Source: Olavius algarvensis Gamma 3 endosymbiont (GTDB lineage Bacteria; Pseudomonadota; Gammaproteobacteria; GCA-001735895). From it: a DNA stretch of 55,532 nucleotides. Below are positions 1-9,517 of the stretch, piece by piece. Every line of letters begins with the position of its first letter. The stretch's first letter is position 1. A program made the position numbers and the translations under genes. The notes beneath the pieces are model-generated. The model saw nothing but the letters and a program-made list of their open reading frames with translations. It was not told where the DNA came from and made no database searches. The DNA is taken from assembly GCA_001735895.1 (NCBI GenBank), contig DS021198.1, positions 989,280 through 1,044,811 of the forward strand, written 5' to 3'.

Positions 1-25
1 TCCCAGCAATAATCAGGGCGGTCTG

Positions 26-990
26 TTGAAGTTTTTGCCCAAAACCCTGATTCCCGTAGTCATCGCTACCCTTGCCAGCGCGCCTGCTCTCGCCGATCCG
101 GCGATGGAATGGGTGCAAAAGATGTCGAATGCGATGCGCGACCTGAGCTATCGGGGTGACTTCGTCTACATGCATGAAAACCAGCTCGAAAGTATGCGCA
201 TTGCGCATTATCGGGATGAGCATGGCGAAAAGGAACGGCTGATATCGCTCAATGGCGAGGCGCGCGAAGTTATCCGTGACAATCAGAACCTGACTTGTAT
301 CTGGCCTTCGAGCCGCAAAATTGTTGTCGATTTGTCCCGCAAGAATAGTTTTTCGCCGATTTTCATCCCGGAAGACATTGCGCGTCTGGAAAAATTTTAC
401 AGCTTGAAGTTATTGGGTATGGACCGGATTGCCGACCAGGAAACAATGGTCGTGCATATCGATCCCAAGGATCGCTATCGCTATGGCATGAAATTCTGGA
501 TAAACCAGGATAATGGCCTGATGATGAAATCGAGCCTGATCGATGAAACCAACCAGGAAATCGAGCAGGTCATGTTCACTAGTTTAAGGCTGTTCGAGGA
601 AGGCGAGGAGTTGGTGCTGGATGCGCTCCCCGAGATTGACCAGAACTATACGATGATACGCTATCATCGTGGTGAGAGCGCCACTTCGATTGCGGCCGAC
701 AACGCCTGGCGGCTAGACCATACGCCGCGCGTTTCTGGCGTGAGTCGGTACTCAAACGTAAGATTCCCGGTACCGATAACGTGGTGCAGCAAATGGTATA
801 TACCGATGGCCTGGCGTCCTTGTCGATATTTATCGAAAGGCATAGCAATGATACCCCGCAAGGCGGCACTTCGATGGGTGCGGTTAACGCTTTTATTCGT
901 ATCTTGAACAATCATTCGGTGACTGCAATCGGCGAGGTGCCGGCAGTGACCGTGAAACAGGCGGCGGAATCGGTTTCATACGGCAAGTAG
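26..990 (+). pseudogene. rseB: RseB/MucB sigma-E regulator, reading frame broken by an indel near 719-735
   Basis: ORF 26-907 has an RseB-like N-terminal part; the C-terminal part (ARFWRESVLKRKIPGTDNVVQQMVYTDGLASLSIFIE...) continues in another frame to 990. Followed by rseC and mucD as expected. Confidence 0.75.
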
Positions 991-1116
991 TCGTTCCATA
1001 CGGCAATTAGTAGATATGATCGACTACGCCCCTCTCCCGTTCACATGTCCCGGCTTGTCATCCTCGGCATTTGGTATCAAACTCCGGAATCAGGAAACTA
1101 ATCCGAGGTAAACCGG

Positions 1117-1569
1117 ATGCTAACCGAACAGGCGGTGGTTACCCGTTGCGAAAATGGGCAGGCGGAAATCAGACTGCAGCGTGCGTCGGCCTGCGGCCAC
1201 TGTGAATTGAACCAGGGCTGCGGTACCGGCGCCATTGGGAGATTATTGGGCAACCGTTCCCGCCCGCTGGTCATCGAAACTCGGGAGCCATTAAAACCGG
1301 GCGATAGCCTGGAATTGGGTTTGTCGGAGTCGGCATTGGTCAGGGTCAGCCTGACGATTTACGGTCTGCCCTTGCTATGCATGGTTTTCGCCGGCTTGCT
1401 GGCCGCGATGCTCGAACTGGGCGAGATCTGGGTGGCCTTGTCGTCGGTAGGCGGCTTCCTGCTGGGATTCAAACTCGCGGCGCATCTGACAAACAAACTT
1501 GATTCCGACCGAATAACGCCATATATAGTGAGTCTCAGGGTGAACCCAGACCCTAAATCGGGGTCATAA
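1117..1569 (+). CDS. rseC: SoxR-reducing/RseC family protein
   Basis: MLTEQAVVTRCENGQAEIRLQRASACGHCELNQGCGTG motif with Cys cluster and two TM segments; position between rseB and mucD. Confidence 0.85.
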   Translation: MLTEQAVVTRCENGQAEIRLQRASACGHCELNQGCGTGAIGRLLGNRSRPLVIETREPLKPGDSLELGLSESALVRVSLTIYGLPLLCMVFAGLLAAMLELGEIWVALSSVGGFLLGFKLAAHLTNKLDSDRITPYIVSLRVNPDPKSGS

Positions 1570-1597
1570 ATTTAATTGTGATAATTGGAAAGAGTTT

Positions 1598-3013
1598 ATG
1601 AAATCTCTAAGCAACCATCTTTACCGGATCATCTTAATCGCTGCATTCAGTCTGCCGCTATCGGCTCAGGCCGCGTTGCCCGATTTTACGGAAATTGTCG
1701 ATGAGTCCAAAAATTCGGTCGTCAATATCAGCACCAAGACCAAGAATAAACGTAGTTCCGGGAAAAAATACAATATTCCCGAATTACCCGAAGGATCGCC
1801 TTTTGGGGAATTATTCGATAAGTTTTTCGAACAGGACGAATTCGATCGCCGCCGTCGTGACGCGCAATCCCTCGGTTCGGGTTTTATCATTTCAGGCGAC
1901 GGCTATATCTTGACCAACCATCACGTAATTTCCGGTGCCGACGAAGTTATCGTCCGTATGGCGAACCGCAAGGAGTATGTCGCTAAAATTATCGGATCCG
2001 ACGAAGCCTCCGACGTGGCAGTGTTGAAAGTGGACGCCGAGGATTTACCAACCTTGAAATTGGGTGACTCGGATGAATTGAAGGTGGGCGAATGGGTGCT
2101 TGCCATCGGCTCCCCGTTTGGATTCGATGCGACCGTAACGGCTGGCATCGTCAGTGCCAAGGGCAGAAGCCTTCCCAGCGACAACTATGTGCCTTTCATT
2201 CAAACCGATGTTGCGATCAATCCGGGTAACTCGGGCGGGCCGTTGTTCAATCTAGACGGCGAAGTCGTCGGTATCAACTCACAGATATACAGCCGCTCGG
2301 GCGGATTTATGGGCCTGTCGTTCGCAATTCCGATCGAAATGGCGGTCGACGTCGCGAATCAAATCAAGGAGACCGGTGCGGTTTCCCGCGGCTGGCTCGG
2401 TGTGCTGATTCAGGAAGTAACGCGTGAACTGGCGGAATCTTTCGGCATGGAGAACCCGCACGGCGCCCTGGTTGCCAAGGTGCTCGAGAACAGCCCGGCG
2501 GCTGAGGCGGGACTGGAGGTCGGCGACGTGATCGTCGAGTTCAACGGCAAGAAAGTCATGCGTTCGAGCGGATTGCCGCCGCTGGTTGGCCGGGCCCTGG
2601 TCGGTAAGCAGGCCCAGGTCACCGTAATTCGAGACCAGCGACGCCAAAACATCGGGGTTGTGATCGAGCAATTGCCTAACCCGACCACGCAAGCGGCATT
2701 TACACCCGAAGAAGATCCGGCCGGTGAGGATTCGGCACTGGGCATGAAGGTCGAGGCCCTCGGCAGCGAAGCCAGAAAACGGCTCAAGATCGAGTCCGGG
2801 GTGAAGGTCGTCGAGGTGGATGAGCTCGGCCCTGCCAGCGATGCCGGTATCCAGCAGGGTGATGTCATTACGATGATCGATAATCGAGCAGTCGAATCGA
2901 TCGACGATTTCGAAAAAATAACCGATCAATTGACCTCGGGAAAATCCGTCGCACTGCTGGTACAACGCCGCGCGGGACCGGTTTTTCTGGCAATTCGGCC
3001 CGAAGGTTCTTAA
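1598..3013 (+). CDS. mucD: DegP/MucD periplasmic serine protease with PDZ domains
   Basis: Signal peptide; trypsin-like motifs TNHHVI, DVAVLK and NPGNSGGPLFN; two PDZ regions. Confidence 0.92.
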   Translation: MKSLSNHLYRIILIAAFSLPLSAQAALPDFTEIVDESKNSVVNISTKTKNKRSSGKKYNIPELPEGSPFGELFDKFFEQDEFDRRRRDAQSLGSGFIISGDGYILTNHHVISGADEVIVRMANRKEYVAKIIGSDEASDVAVLKVDAEDLPTLKLGDSDELKVGEWVLAIGSPFGFDATVTAGIVSAKGRSLPSDNYVPFIQTDVAINPGNSGGPLFNLDGEVVGINSQIYSRSGGFMGLSFAIPIEMAVDVANQIKETGAVSRGWLGVLIQEVTRELAESFGMENPHGALVAKVLENSPAAEAGLEVGDVIVEFNGKKVMRSSGLPPLVGRALVGKQAQVTVIRDQRRQNIGVVIEQLPNPTTQAAFTPEEDPAGEDSALGMKVEALGSEARKRLKIESGVKVVEVDELGPASDAGIQQGDVITMIDNRAVESIDDFEKITDQLTSGKSVALLVQRRAGPVFLAIRPEGS

Positions 3014-3030
3014 AACCGTATAAGGCTTGT

Positions 3031-3270
3031 TTGGAGTTAATTCTCTACTATCGCGAAAAATGCCACCTTTGCGATGCCATGCGCAAAGCCCTGGTGGCTT
3101 TTTCCCGCAGGCAACAACCGATTCACTGGCATGAAATAGATATCGACCGCGATTTAGAGCTGGTGCGCCGCTACGACGCCCGGGTGCCGGTGCTATGCAA
3201 CGGTAATATCGAAATCTGTCACTTTTTTTTCGATGAATCGGCATTGCTTGCCGCGCTTGCTTTAGCGTAA
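3031..3270 (+). CDS. Glutaredoxin-like (DUF836) family protein
   Basis: 79 aa, [12 protein letters not shown] redox CxxC motif, VPVL cis-Pro. Confidence 0.75.
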   Translation: MELILYYREKCHLCDAMRKALVAFSRRQQPIHWHEIDIDRDLELVRRYDARVPVLCNGNIEICHFFFDESALLAALALA

Positions 3271-3365
3271 ACTTCGCAGGTTTTTTACATCCAGTGTCGT
3301 CCCGCACCAGGCCGGCGTCGAATCTTCCGCTTACTAAACTAAACCGGGCAGGGCGAAAACCACAT

Positions 3366-5162
3366 ATGCGCATGGAGTTGATACGCAATTTCTCGATTAT
3401 CGCCCATATCGATCATGGAAAATCCACTCTGGCGGATCGCTTTATCCAACTTTGCGGCGGATTGAGCGAGCGCGAAATGGAAGCTCAGGTGCTCGACTCC
3501 ATGGAACTGGAGCGCGAGCGCGGGATTACCATCAAGGCGCAAAGCGTATCTTTGCGATACCCGGCAAAAGACGGCAACGAGTATACGCTTAACATCATAG
3601 ACACCCCCGGACACGTCGATTTTTCATACGAAGTATCACGTTCGTTGGCCGCTTGCGAGGGCGCCTTATTGGTGGTGGATGCCTCGCAGGGTGTTGAAGC
3701 GCAAAGTGTAGCCAATTGTTATACCGCGATCGATCTTGATCTCGAAGTATTACCGGTGTTGAACAAGATCGATTTACCCGCCGCCGACCCCGATCGAGTC
3801 AAGCTCGAGATCGAAGAAATCATCGGACTGGATGCCTCGGAGGCAATCGAAGTGAGTGCCAAAACCGGTGTCGGCATCGAAGATTTGCTGGAACAGATTA
3901 TCGAAAAAATTCCGTCCCCTGCCGGTTCGGAAGAAAATCCGACCCAGGCTTTAATCATCGATTCCTGGTTCGATAGTTATGTTGGCGTCATTACGCTGGT
4001 GCGCGTCATGGAGGGGCGAATCCGGCCTAAACAAAAAATCCGGATGATGTCCAGCGGACAGGATTTCCTGGTTGAAAAAGTCGGCATATTTACTCCTAAG
4101 CGCAAGGACCTGGATAATTTGCAGGCCGGCGGGGTCGGTTATATCATCGCCGGCATCAAAGATATTGAGTCGGCGCGGGTCGGTGATACCATCACTTTGT
4201 CGCAACATCCTGCGACGCAGGCCCTGGCGGATTTCAAACAGGTCCAGCCGCGCGTGTTTGCCGGTTTGTTCCCGATTAGCTCCGATGATTATGAAGCTTG
4301 TCGGGAAGCGCTCAAAAAATTGAAACTCAACGATGCCGCGTTGCAGTTCGAGCCTGAAACCTCCCAGGCGCTGGGATTTGGATTCCGCTGCGGATTTCTC
4401 GGCATGTTACACATGGAAATCGTACAGGAACGGCTTGAACGCGAATATGATCTCGACTTGATTACGACTGCTCCGACCGTGGTGTACCAGGTCGAAACCA
4501 CCGGCGGAGAACGGGTCGAAATCCATAATCCGGCCGACCTGCCACCGATAAACAAGATCGATGAAATTCTCGAACCGATTATACAGGCCAATATATTGTT
4601 GCCCGAAGAATATATCGGTGCGGTGATCTCGCTGTGCATCGAAAAACGGGGCGTACAAAAGGATATGCAGTTTCTCGGCAAGCAGGTATCTCTGGTGTTC
4701 GAGTTGCCCTTGAGCGAGGTTGTACTAGACTTCTTTGACCGCATGAAATCGGTTAGCCGCGGGTACGCGTCATTCGACTATGAATTCCTGCGTTTTGAAC
4801 CTTCCAATCTGGTAAAACTCGATGTTTTGATCAATGGCGAAAAGGTCGATGCTTTGTCGCTGATCGTTCACCGCAGCAATGCCGATTATCGCGGGCGCGA
4901 GCTGGCTTCGAAAATGAAGGAGCTGATTCCGCGGCAAATGTTCGACGTCGCGATACAGGCGGCGATCGGCTCGAACGTCGTCGCTCGCACCAACGTCAAA
5001 GCGCTGCGTAAGAACGTAACCGCCAAGTGCTACGGTGGCGATATGACGCGCAAACGCAAATTGCTTGAGAAGCAAAAAGCCGGTAAAAAGCGTATGAAGC
5101 AGGTCGGCAGCGTTGAAATACCGCAGGATGCCTTTCTCGCGGTGCTAAAGGTAGATACCTGA
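3366..5162 (+). CDS. lepA: Elongation factor 4 (LepA)
   Basis: [26 protein letters not shown]; full-length GTPase with [23 protein letters not shown]-terminus. Start chosen at the internal ATG 3366. Confidence 0.96.
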   Translation: MRMELIRNFSIIAHIDHGKSTLADRFIQLCGGLSEREMEAQVLDSMELERERGITIKAQSVSLRYPAKDGNEYTLNIIDTPGHVDFSYEVSRSLAACEGALLVVDASQGVEAQSVANCYTAIDLDLEVLPVLNKIDLPAADPDRVKLEIEEIIGLDASEAIEVSAKTGVGIEDLLEQIIEKIPSPAGSEENPTQALIIDSWFDSYVGVITLVRVMEGRIRPKQKIRMMSSGQDFLVEKVGIFTPKRKDLDNLQAGGVGYIIAGIKDIESARVGDTITLSQHPATQALADFKQVQPRVFAGLFPISSDDYEACREALKKLKLNDAALQFEPETSQALGFGFRCGFLGMLHMEIVQERLEREYDLDLITTAPTVVYQVETTGGERVEIHNPADLPPINKIDEILEPIIQANILLPEEYIGAVISLCIEKRGVQKDMQFLGKQVSLVFELPLSEVVLDFFDRMKSVSRGYASFDYEFLRFEPSNLVKLDVLINGEKVDALSLIVHRSNADYRGRELASKMKELIPRQMFDVAIQAAIGSNVVARTNVKALRKNVTAKCYGGDMTRKRKLLEKQKAGKKRMKQVGSVEIPQDAFLAVLKVDT

Positions 5163-5181
5163 CGGGGTAGAGACAGACTGA

Positions 5182-6018
5182 ATGATTCATTTTGATTTTG
5201 AGTTTTTATTATTGATTTTGACGGCGGTGACGGGCATTTTGTGGCTGGCCGATGCGCTTTTTTTCGCGCGCTTGAGGAAGGAGCGTGCATCGATAGTGAA
5301 AAAATCCCCGCAGGAGCCGCTCGTCGTCGAGTATTCCCGGGCGTTTTTCCCGGTATTGGCTTTTGTGCTGGTGTTGCGCGCATTCGCCTATGAGCCGTTT
5401 CGCATTCCGTCGGGTTCGATGATGCCCTCGTTACTAGTCGGCGATTTTATTCTGGTCAACAAATACACCTATGGATTACGTTTGCCGGTTTGGCATAGCC
5501 GGATAAGTTATGGCGAGCGCCCGAAACACGGCGACGTTGTCGTATTTCGCTACCCCAGAGACGAATCGACGGATTACATCAAACGGGTGGTCGGTTTGCC
5601 CGGGGATCACATAAGTTACTATAATCGTCGCCTATCGATTAACGGCAAACCAGTGAAATTCGATAAAGATCGCGACTATGCGGGTCTTGGGGATCTCAAT
5701 AACATGGCGAACGCGGGCAATTGCGATCGTCGCGGAGCCAGGTGCCAAGTGTTCGACGAACAGATCGACGATAGCAGCTATACCGTGATGACGAACCCCG
5801 ACGTGTCCATGGGCGTCAACGGGGAAGTATTCGTGCCTAACGGTCATTACTTCGTTATGGGCGACAATCGCGATCACAGTAACGACAGCCGGATGTGGGG
5901 TTTCGTGCCTGAGGATAACCTGGTGGGTAAGGCGGTTTTGATCTGGATGCACTGGGACTGGCGCAAAGATGGAACCGGGCTTGATTTTTCCAGGATTGGC
6001 CAGAATATTTCGAACTGA
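5182..6018 (+). CDS. lepB: Signal peptidase I
   Basis: PSGSMMPSLLVGDFILVNK and YIKRVVGLPGD motifs, GDNRDHSNDSR; downstream of lepA. Confidence 0.95.
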   Translation: MIHFDFEFLLLILTAVTGILWLADALFFARLRKERASIVKKSPQEPLVVEYSRAFFPVLAFVLVLRAFAYEPFRIPSGSMMPSLLVGDFILVNKYTYGLRLPVWHSRISYGERPKHGDVVVFRYPRDESTDYIKRVVGLPGDHISYYNRRLSINGKPVKFDKDRDYAGLGDLNNMANAGNCDRRGARCQVFDEQIDDSSYTVMTNPDVSMGVNGEVFVPNGHYFVMGDNRDHSNDSRMWGFVPEDNLVGKAVLIWMHWDWRKDGTGLDFSRIGQNISN

Positions 6019-6028
6019 GGTAGTGGAT

Positions 6029-6412
6029 ATGATTAGAATCTCGAAACTTAGACACCGACAGAGGGGCCTGTCTTCTTTAGGCTGGATTGCGGTAGCCGGA
6101 TTTTTCGGCTTGCTGCTGATCTCGTTTTTCAAAGTGTTCCCAATGTACTACGATAATTTCAAGGTCAAAACGGCGCTTGAGGGAGTGCAATCGGATAACA
6201 GCATCGATCCGAAATCCAAACGCGCCATCTGGGACGGCTTAAGCAAACGCTTGTATATCAACGAAGTCAGGTCGATCACGCGGGAGAATGTCACGATGGT
6301 ACGCAAGGATGGTGAAACCACGATCACTGTTACCTACGAAACCAGAGACGACTACATCGCCAACCTATTTATCGGTGCACGCTTCACCGAATCAATTGTG
6401 ATCGAGCGGTGA
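6029..6412 (+). CDS. DUF4845 family membrane protein
   Basis: Small single-TM protein between lepB and rnc; ATG at 6029. Confidence 0.75.
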   Translation: MIRISKLRHRQRGLSSLGWIAVAGFFGLLLISFFKVFPMYYDNFKVKTALEGVQSDNSIDPKSKRAIWDGLSKRLYINEVRSITRENVTMVRKDGETTITVTYETRDDYIANLFIGARFTESIVIER

Positions 6413-7080
6413 CTGCCGATCGATTTAACGCGCTAACCGGTTATCATTTCAAGCAACAGGACTTACTTCAGCAGGCCCTTACACACCGCAGTTTCTCGCG
6501 TAACAGTAACAATGAAAGGCTCGAGTTTCTCGGCGACAGCGTACTCAATCTGATCATTTCTAACTATATTTACCAGCGCTTTTCCGATGCCGACGAAGGC
6601 GACCTGAGCCGCATCCGGGCATCGCTGGTCAAGGAAGAAACGCTGGCGCAGATCGCGCGAGAAATCAGCCTTGGAGATTTTATTAACCTGGGCGGCGGTG
6701 AGCTCAAGTCAGGGGGTTATCGGCGCGCTTCTATACTGTCCGATGCGCTCGAGGCGCTCATCGGTGCGATTTATTTGGATAGCGATTATCGGCAAACCGA
6801 AACCGCGGTTTTAACCCTGTTTCGGGGCCAGCTCGACAATATCGATACCGCTGCCAGTTTAAAAGACCCCAAGACCCGACTGCAGGAATACCTGCAGGCC
6901 CGCCAGCAAGATCTGCCGGTTTACGAGGTTGAAAAAACTACGGGTAAGTCGCACGCGCAGCTGTTTACCGTCAGATGTAATATTGGCAATCCCGAGCTGC
7001 GGGCAAGCGGCACCGGCACCAGTCGCAAGAAGGCTGAACAGCAGGCGGCACAAAAACTACTGGATAAGCTCGGCCTATGA
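6409..7080 (+). CDS. rnc: Ribonuclease III
   Basis: NERLEFLGDSVLNLIIS signature plus C-terminal dsRBD; GTG start overlapping the previous stop. Confidence 0.96.
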   Translation: MTADRFNALTGYHFKQQDLLQQALTHRSFSRNSNNERLEFLGDSVLNLIISNYIYQRFSDADEGDLSRIRASLVKEETLAQIAREISLGDFINLGGGELKSGGYRRASILSDALEALIGAIYLDSDYRQTETAVLTLFRGQLDNIDTAASLKDPKTRLQEYLQARQQDLPVYEVEKTTGKSHAQLFTVRCNIGNPELRASGTGTSRKKAEQQAAQKLLDKLGL

Positions 7081-7979
7081 AGGACGGGTTTCGATGCGGT
7101 TATGTGGCGTTAGTCGGTAAACCGAATACCGGGAAATCCACCTTGATGAATGCCCTGGTCGGTGAAAAGCTCAGTATCACCGCGCATAGGCCACAAACGA
7201 CCCGGCACCAGATACTTGGTATCAAAACCGGCGAGGCTTATCAATGCATCTTTGTCGATACCCCGGGAATCCACGACAATAACAACAAAGCCATCCATCG
7301 CTATATGAGTCGCGCGGCAACCAGTATGTTCGACGATGCCGACTTGATCTGCGTGTTGCTGGACATCTCCCATTTCAATCAGGACGATGAAAAGATTCTG
7401 CGGCGTATCGGCGGTTATGACAATGTGCTGATCGTGGTCAACAAGGTCGATCAACTGAGTCGGGCGGACTGTTTACCGCTGCTGCAAAGGATCTCACAAC
7501 AGGCCCCCAATCTCGAGTGTGTACCGGTTTCGGCGCTTAGCGGAGATAACCTTGAGCGACTCGAGCAATTGATTGTGGCGCGTTTGCCCGTCGGCGTGCC
7601 GCATTTTCCGGACGACCAGCTTACCGACAAGTCGATGCGCTTTATCAGTGCCGAAATTGTACGCGAAAAACTTTTCCGCGCGCTGCAGCAGGAATTGCCT
7701 TATTCGATTACAGTGAGTATCGATCATTACATCGAGGAAGCCGATATCACGCGCATATCGGCGACCATCTGGGTGGAGCGAAAATCGCAAAAGGCGATTG
7801 TCATTGGCAAAAGTGGAAGCCAGTTGAAAAAAATCGGTTCACTCGCGCGCGCGGATATCGAGCGCCTGCTCGACAGTAGGGTCTATCTGCAGCTATGGGT
7901 GAAGATTCGCGCTGACTGGGCCGATGACGAACAGTCGCTGGCGGCCTTTGGCTATTCCGATGGAACCCCGGGTCTCTGA
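7077..7979 (+). CDS. era: GTPase Era
   Basis: GKPNTGKSTLMNALVGEKLSITAHRPQTTRHQILGI; KH domain; rnc-era overlap. Confidence 0.97.
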   Translation: MKDGFRCGYVALVGKPNTGKSTLMNALVGEKLSITAHRPQTTRHQILGIKTGEAYQCIFVDTPGIHDNNNKAIHRYMSRAATSMFDDADLICVLLDISHFNQDDEKILRRIGGYDNVLIVVNKVDQLSRADCLPLLQRISQQAPNLECVPVSALSGDNLERLEQLIVARLPVGVPHFPDDQLTDKSMRFISAEIVREKLFRALQQELPYSITVSIDHYIEEADITRISATIWVERKSQKAIVIGKSGSQLKKIGSLARADIERLLDSRVYLQLWVKIRADWADDEQSLAAFGYSDGTPGL

Positions 7980-8658
7980 CCAACCGGGATTCATTTTGCG
8001 CCGGCGTGATTGGCGTGACAGCAGCTTGCTGCTGGATCTCTTTACCCGCGACTATGGCTGTATCCGAGTCATGGCAAAGGGTGCCCGCCGCAATCCGGCC
8101 AAAACGCCATACCAACCGTTTGCGTTGCTGACAATTAGCTGGAGCGGAAAACAGGAGCTGAAAACTCTGATTGGGATCGAAGCCGTTGCGCTACCTGTCG
8201 ATGAAGTCAACTACTTGGCACTGCTTTACGCCAACGAGTTGATTGGCGCCATGCTGCCGCCGCAGGAAGCCAATCCCGCTATTTTTAGGGCTTATCTCGA
8301 TTTGTTAAAAAACGCCAAGCTCAAATTTGATGCGGCCGAGTTGCGTCGGTTTGAACTCGATCTGTTGCAAACCCTGGGATATTTTCCGGATATCGGCGTC
8401 GATGCGCACAGCGGGCGGCCGATCGAGGCGGACGGCTATTACCAGTTTGTCATCAATAGCGGATTCGTGGCTTGCGCCGAATCCGCCCGAGATTCGGTCA
8501 GCGGTCGCACGATCGTCGACTGGCTGCAAGAGGCTTACGGGCATGAGACCGTGTTACGTCTGGCCAAATCCGTGCTACGCAGCACGATTGACTTTAACTT
8601 GCATGGAAAAACGCTAAAATCGCGCGATGTAACCATTGAGATGATGAAGCGGAAATGA
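7960..8658 (+). CDS. recO: DNA repair protein RecO
   Basis: [34 protein letters not shown]; follows era. Confidence 0.93.
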   Translation: MEPRVSDQPGFILRRRDWRDSSLLLDLFTRDYGCIRVMAKGARRNPAKTPYQPFALLTISWSGKQELKTLIGIEAVALPVDEVNYLALLYANELIGAMLPPQEANPAIFRAYLDLLKNAKLKFDAAELRRFELDLLQTLGYFPDIGVDAHSGRPIEADGYYQFVINSGFVACAESARDSVSGRTIVDWLQEAYGHETVLRLAKSVLRSTIDFNLHGKTLKSRDVTIEMMKRK

Positions 8659-9395
8659 CAAATTTGATAACCCTGGGCGTGAACATCGATCATGTCGCGA
8701 CGCTACGCCAGGCGCGCGGTACGCGCTACCCGGATCCGATTTATGCGGCTCAGATCGCCGAGTATTCGGGCGCCGATTCGATCACCTTCCATCTGCGTGA
8801 AGATCGACGCCATATTCAGGAACGTGACGCTCTGCTACTCAAGCAGGTGGTCAATACCAAGCTCAATCTTGAGATCGCGGTCACCGATGAAATGCTTCGT
8901 TTCAGCTGTGAGCTCGGGGTCGCAGACGTTTGCCTGGTGCCTGAAAAGCGTGAAGAACTAACCACCGAAGGCGGCCTCGACGTCGTCGGCCAGCTGCGGC
9001 AGGTGCGTAGCGCCTGCGACAGGCTGGCCGAGGTTGGCACCCGAGTGTCGCCATTTATCGATGCCAATCGTGAGCAGATCGACGCGGTCGTCGAATGCGG
9101 CGCCGCCTGCATCGAAGTGCATACCGGACACTATGCCGATGCAGCCGGCGACGAACAGGCGCGCTTGCTGGAAGGCATAAACGATGCGATAACTTACGCA
9201 CACGGCAAAGGATTACAGGTCAACGCGGGGCATGGACTCAATCGACACAATGTTCGTCCCGTCGCCGCCAACCCGCTGGTGACCGAACTCAACATCGGTC
9301 ATGCAATAGTCGCAGATGCGGTATTTATCGGGCTTGCGCAAGCGATTCGAGATATCAAAAAACTCATGCTCGAAGCGCGCTCCAACGGAGCATGA
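8655..9395 (+). CDS. pdxJ: Pyridoxine 5'-phosphate synthase
   Basis: [30 protein letters not shown]. Confidence 0.97.
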   Translation: MTNLITLGVNIDHVATLRQARGTRYPDPIYAAQIAEYSGADSITFHLREDRRHIQERDALLLKQVVNTKLNLEIAVTDEMLRFSCELGVADVCLVPEKREELTTEGGLDVVGQLRQVRSACDRLAEVGTRVSPFIDANREQIDAVVECGAACIEVHTGHYADAAGDEQARLLEGINDAITYAHGKGLQVNAGHGLNRHNVRPVAANPLVTELNIGHAIVADAVFIGLAQAIRDIKKLMLEARSNGA

Positions 9396-9517
9396 TAGCC
9401 GGCATTGGCGTCGGGTTGATCGCCAGGCCCGAATTCAGTGAGTCCGCAATCGGCTTAGCGCCTGTCGTTGTTGTCAGCCGCTTGCCGGCTAGGCCGAAAT
9501 TCCATCCTTGTCCATAG
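9392..9517 (+). pseudogene. Possible truncated remnant of acpS start
   Basis: ATGA overlap with pdx[16 protein letters not shown] resembles the AcpS N-terminus (MIxGIGxDLVEIxR), then loses similarity. Confidence 0.25.

Noticed and set aside
2279-3388. 369-aa minus-strand ORF antisense to mucD
   Set aside because: Lies opposite the strongly supported mucD and glutaredoxin genes; composition looks like antisense translation.
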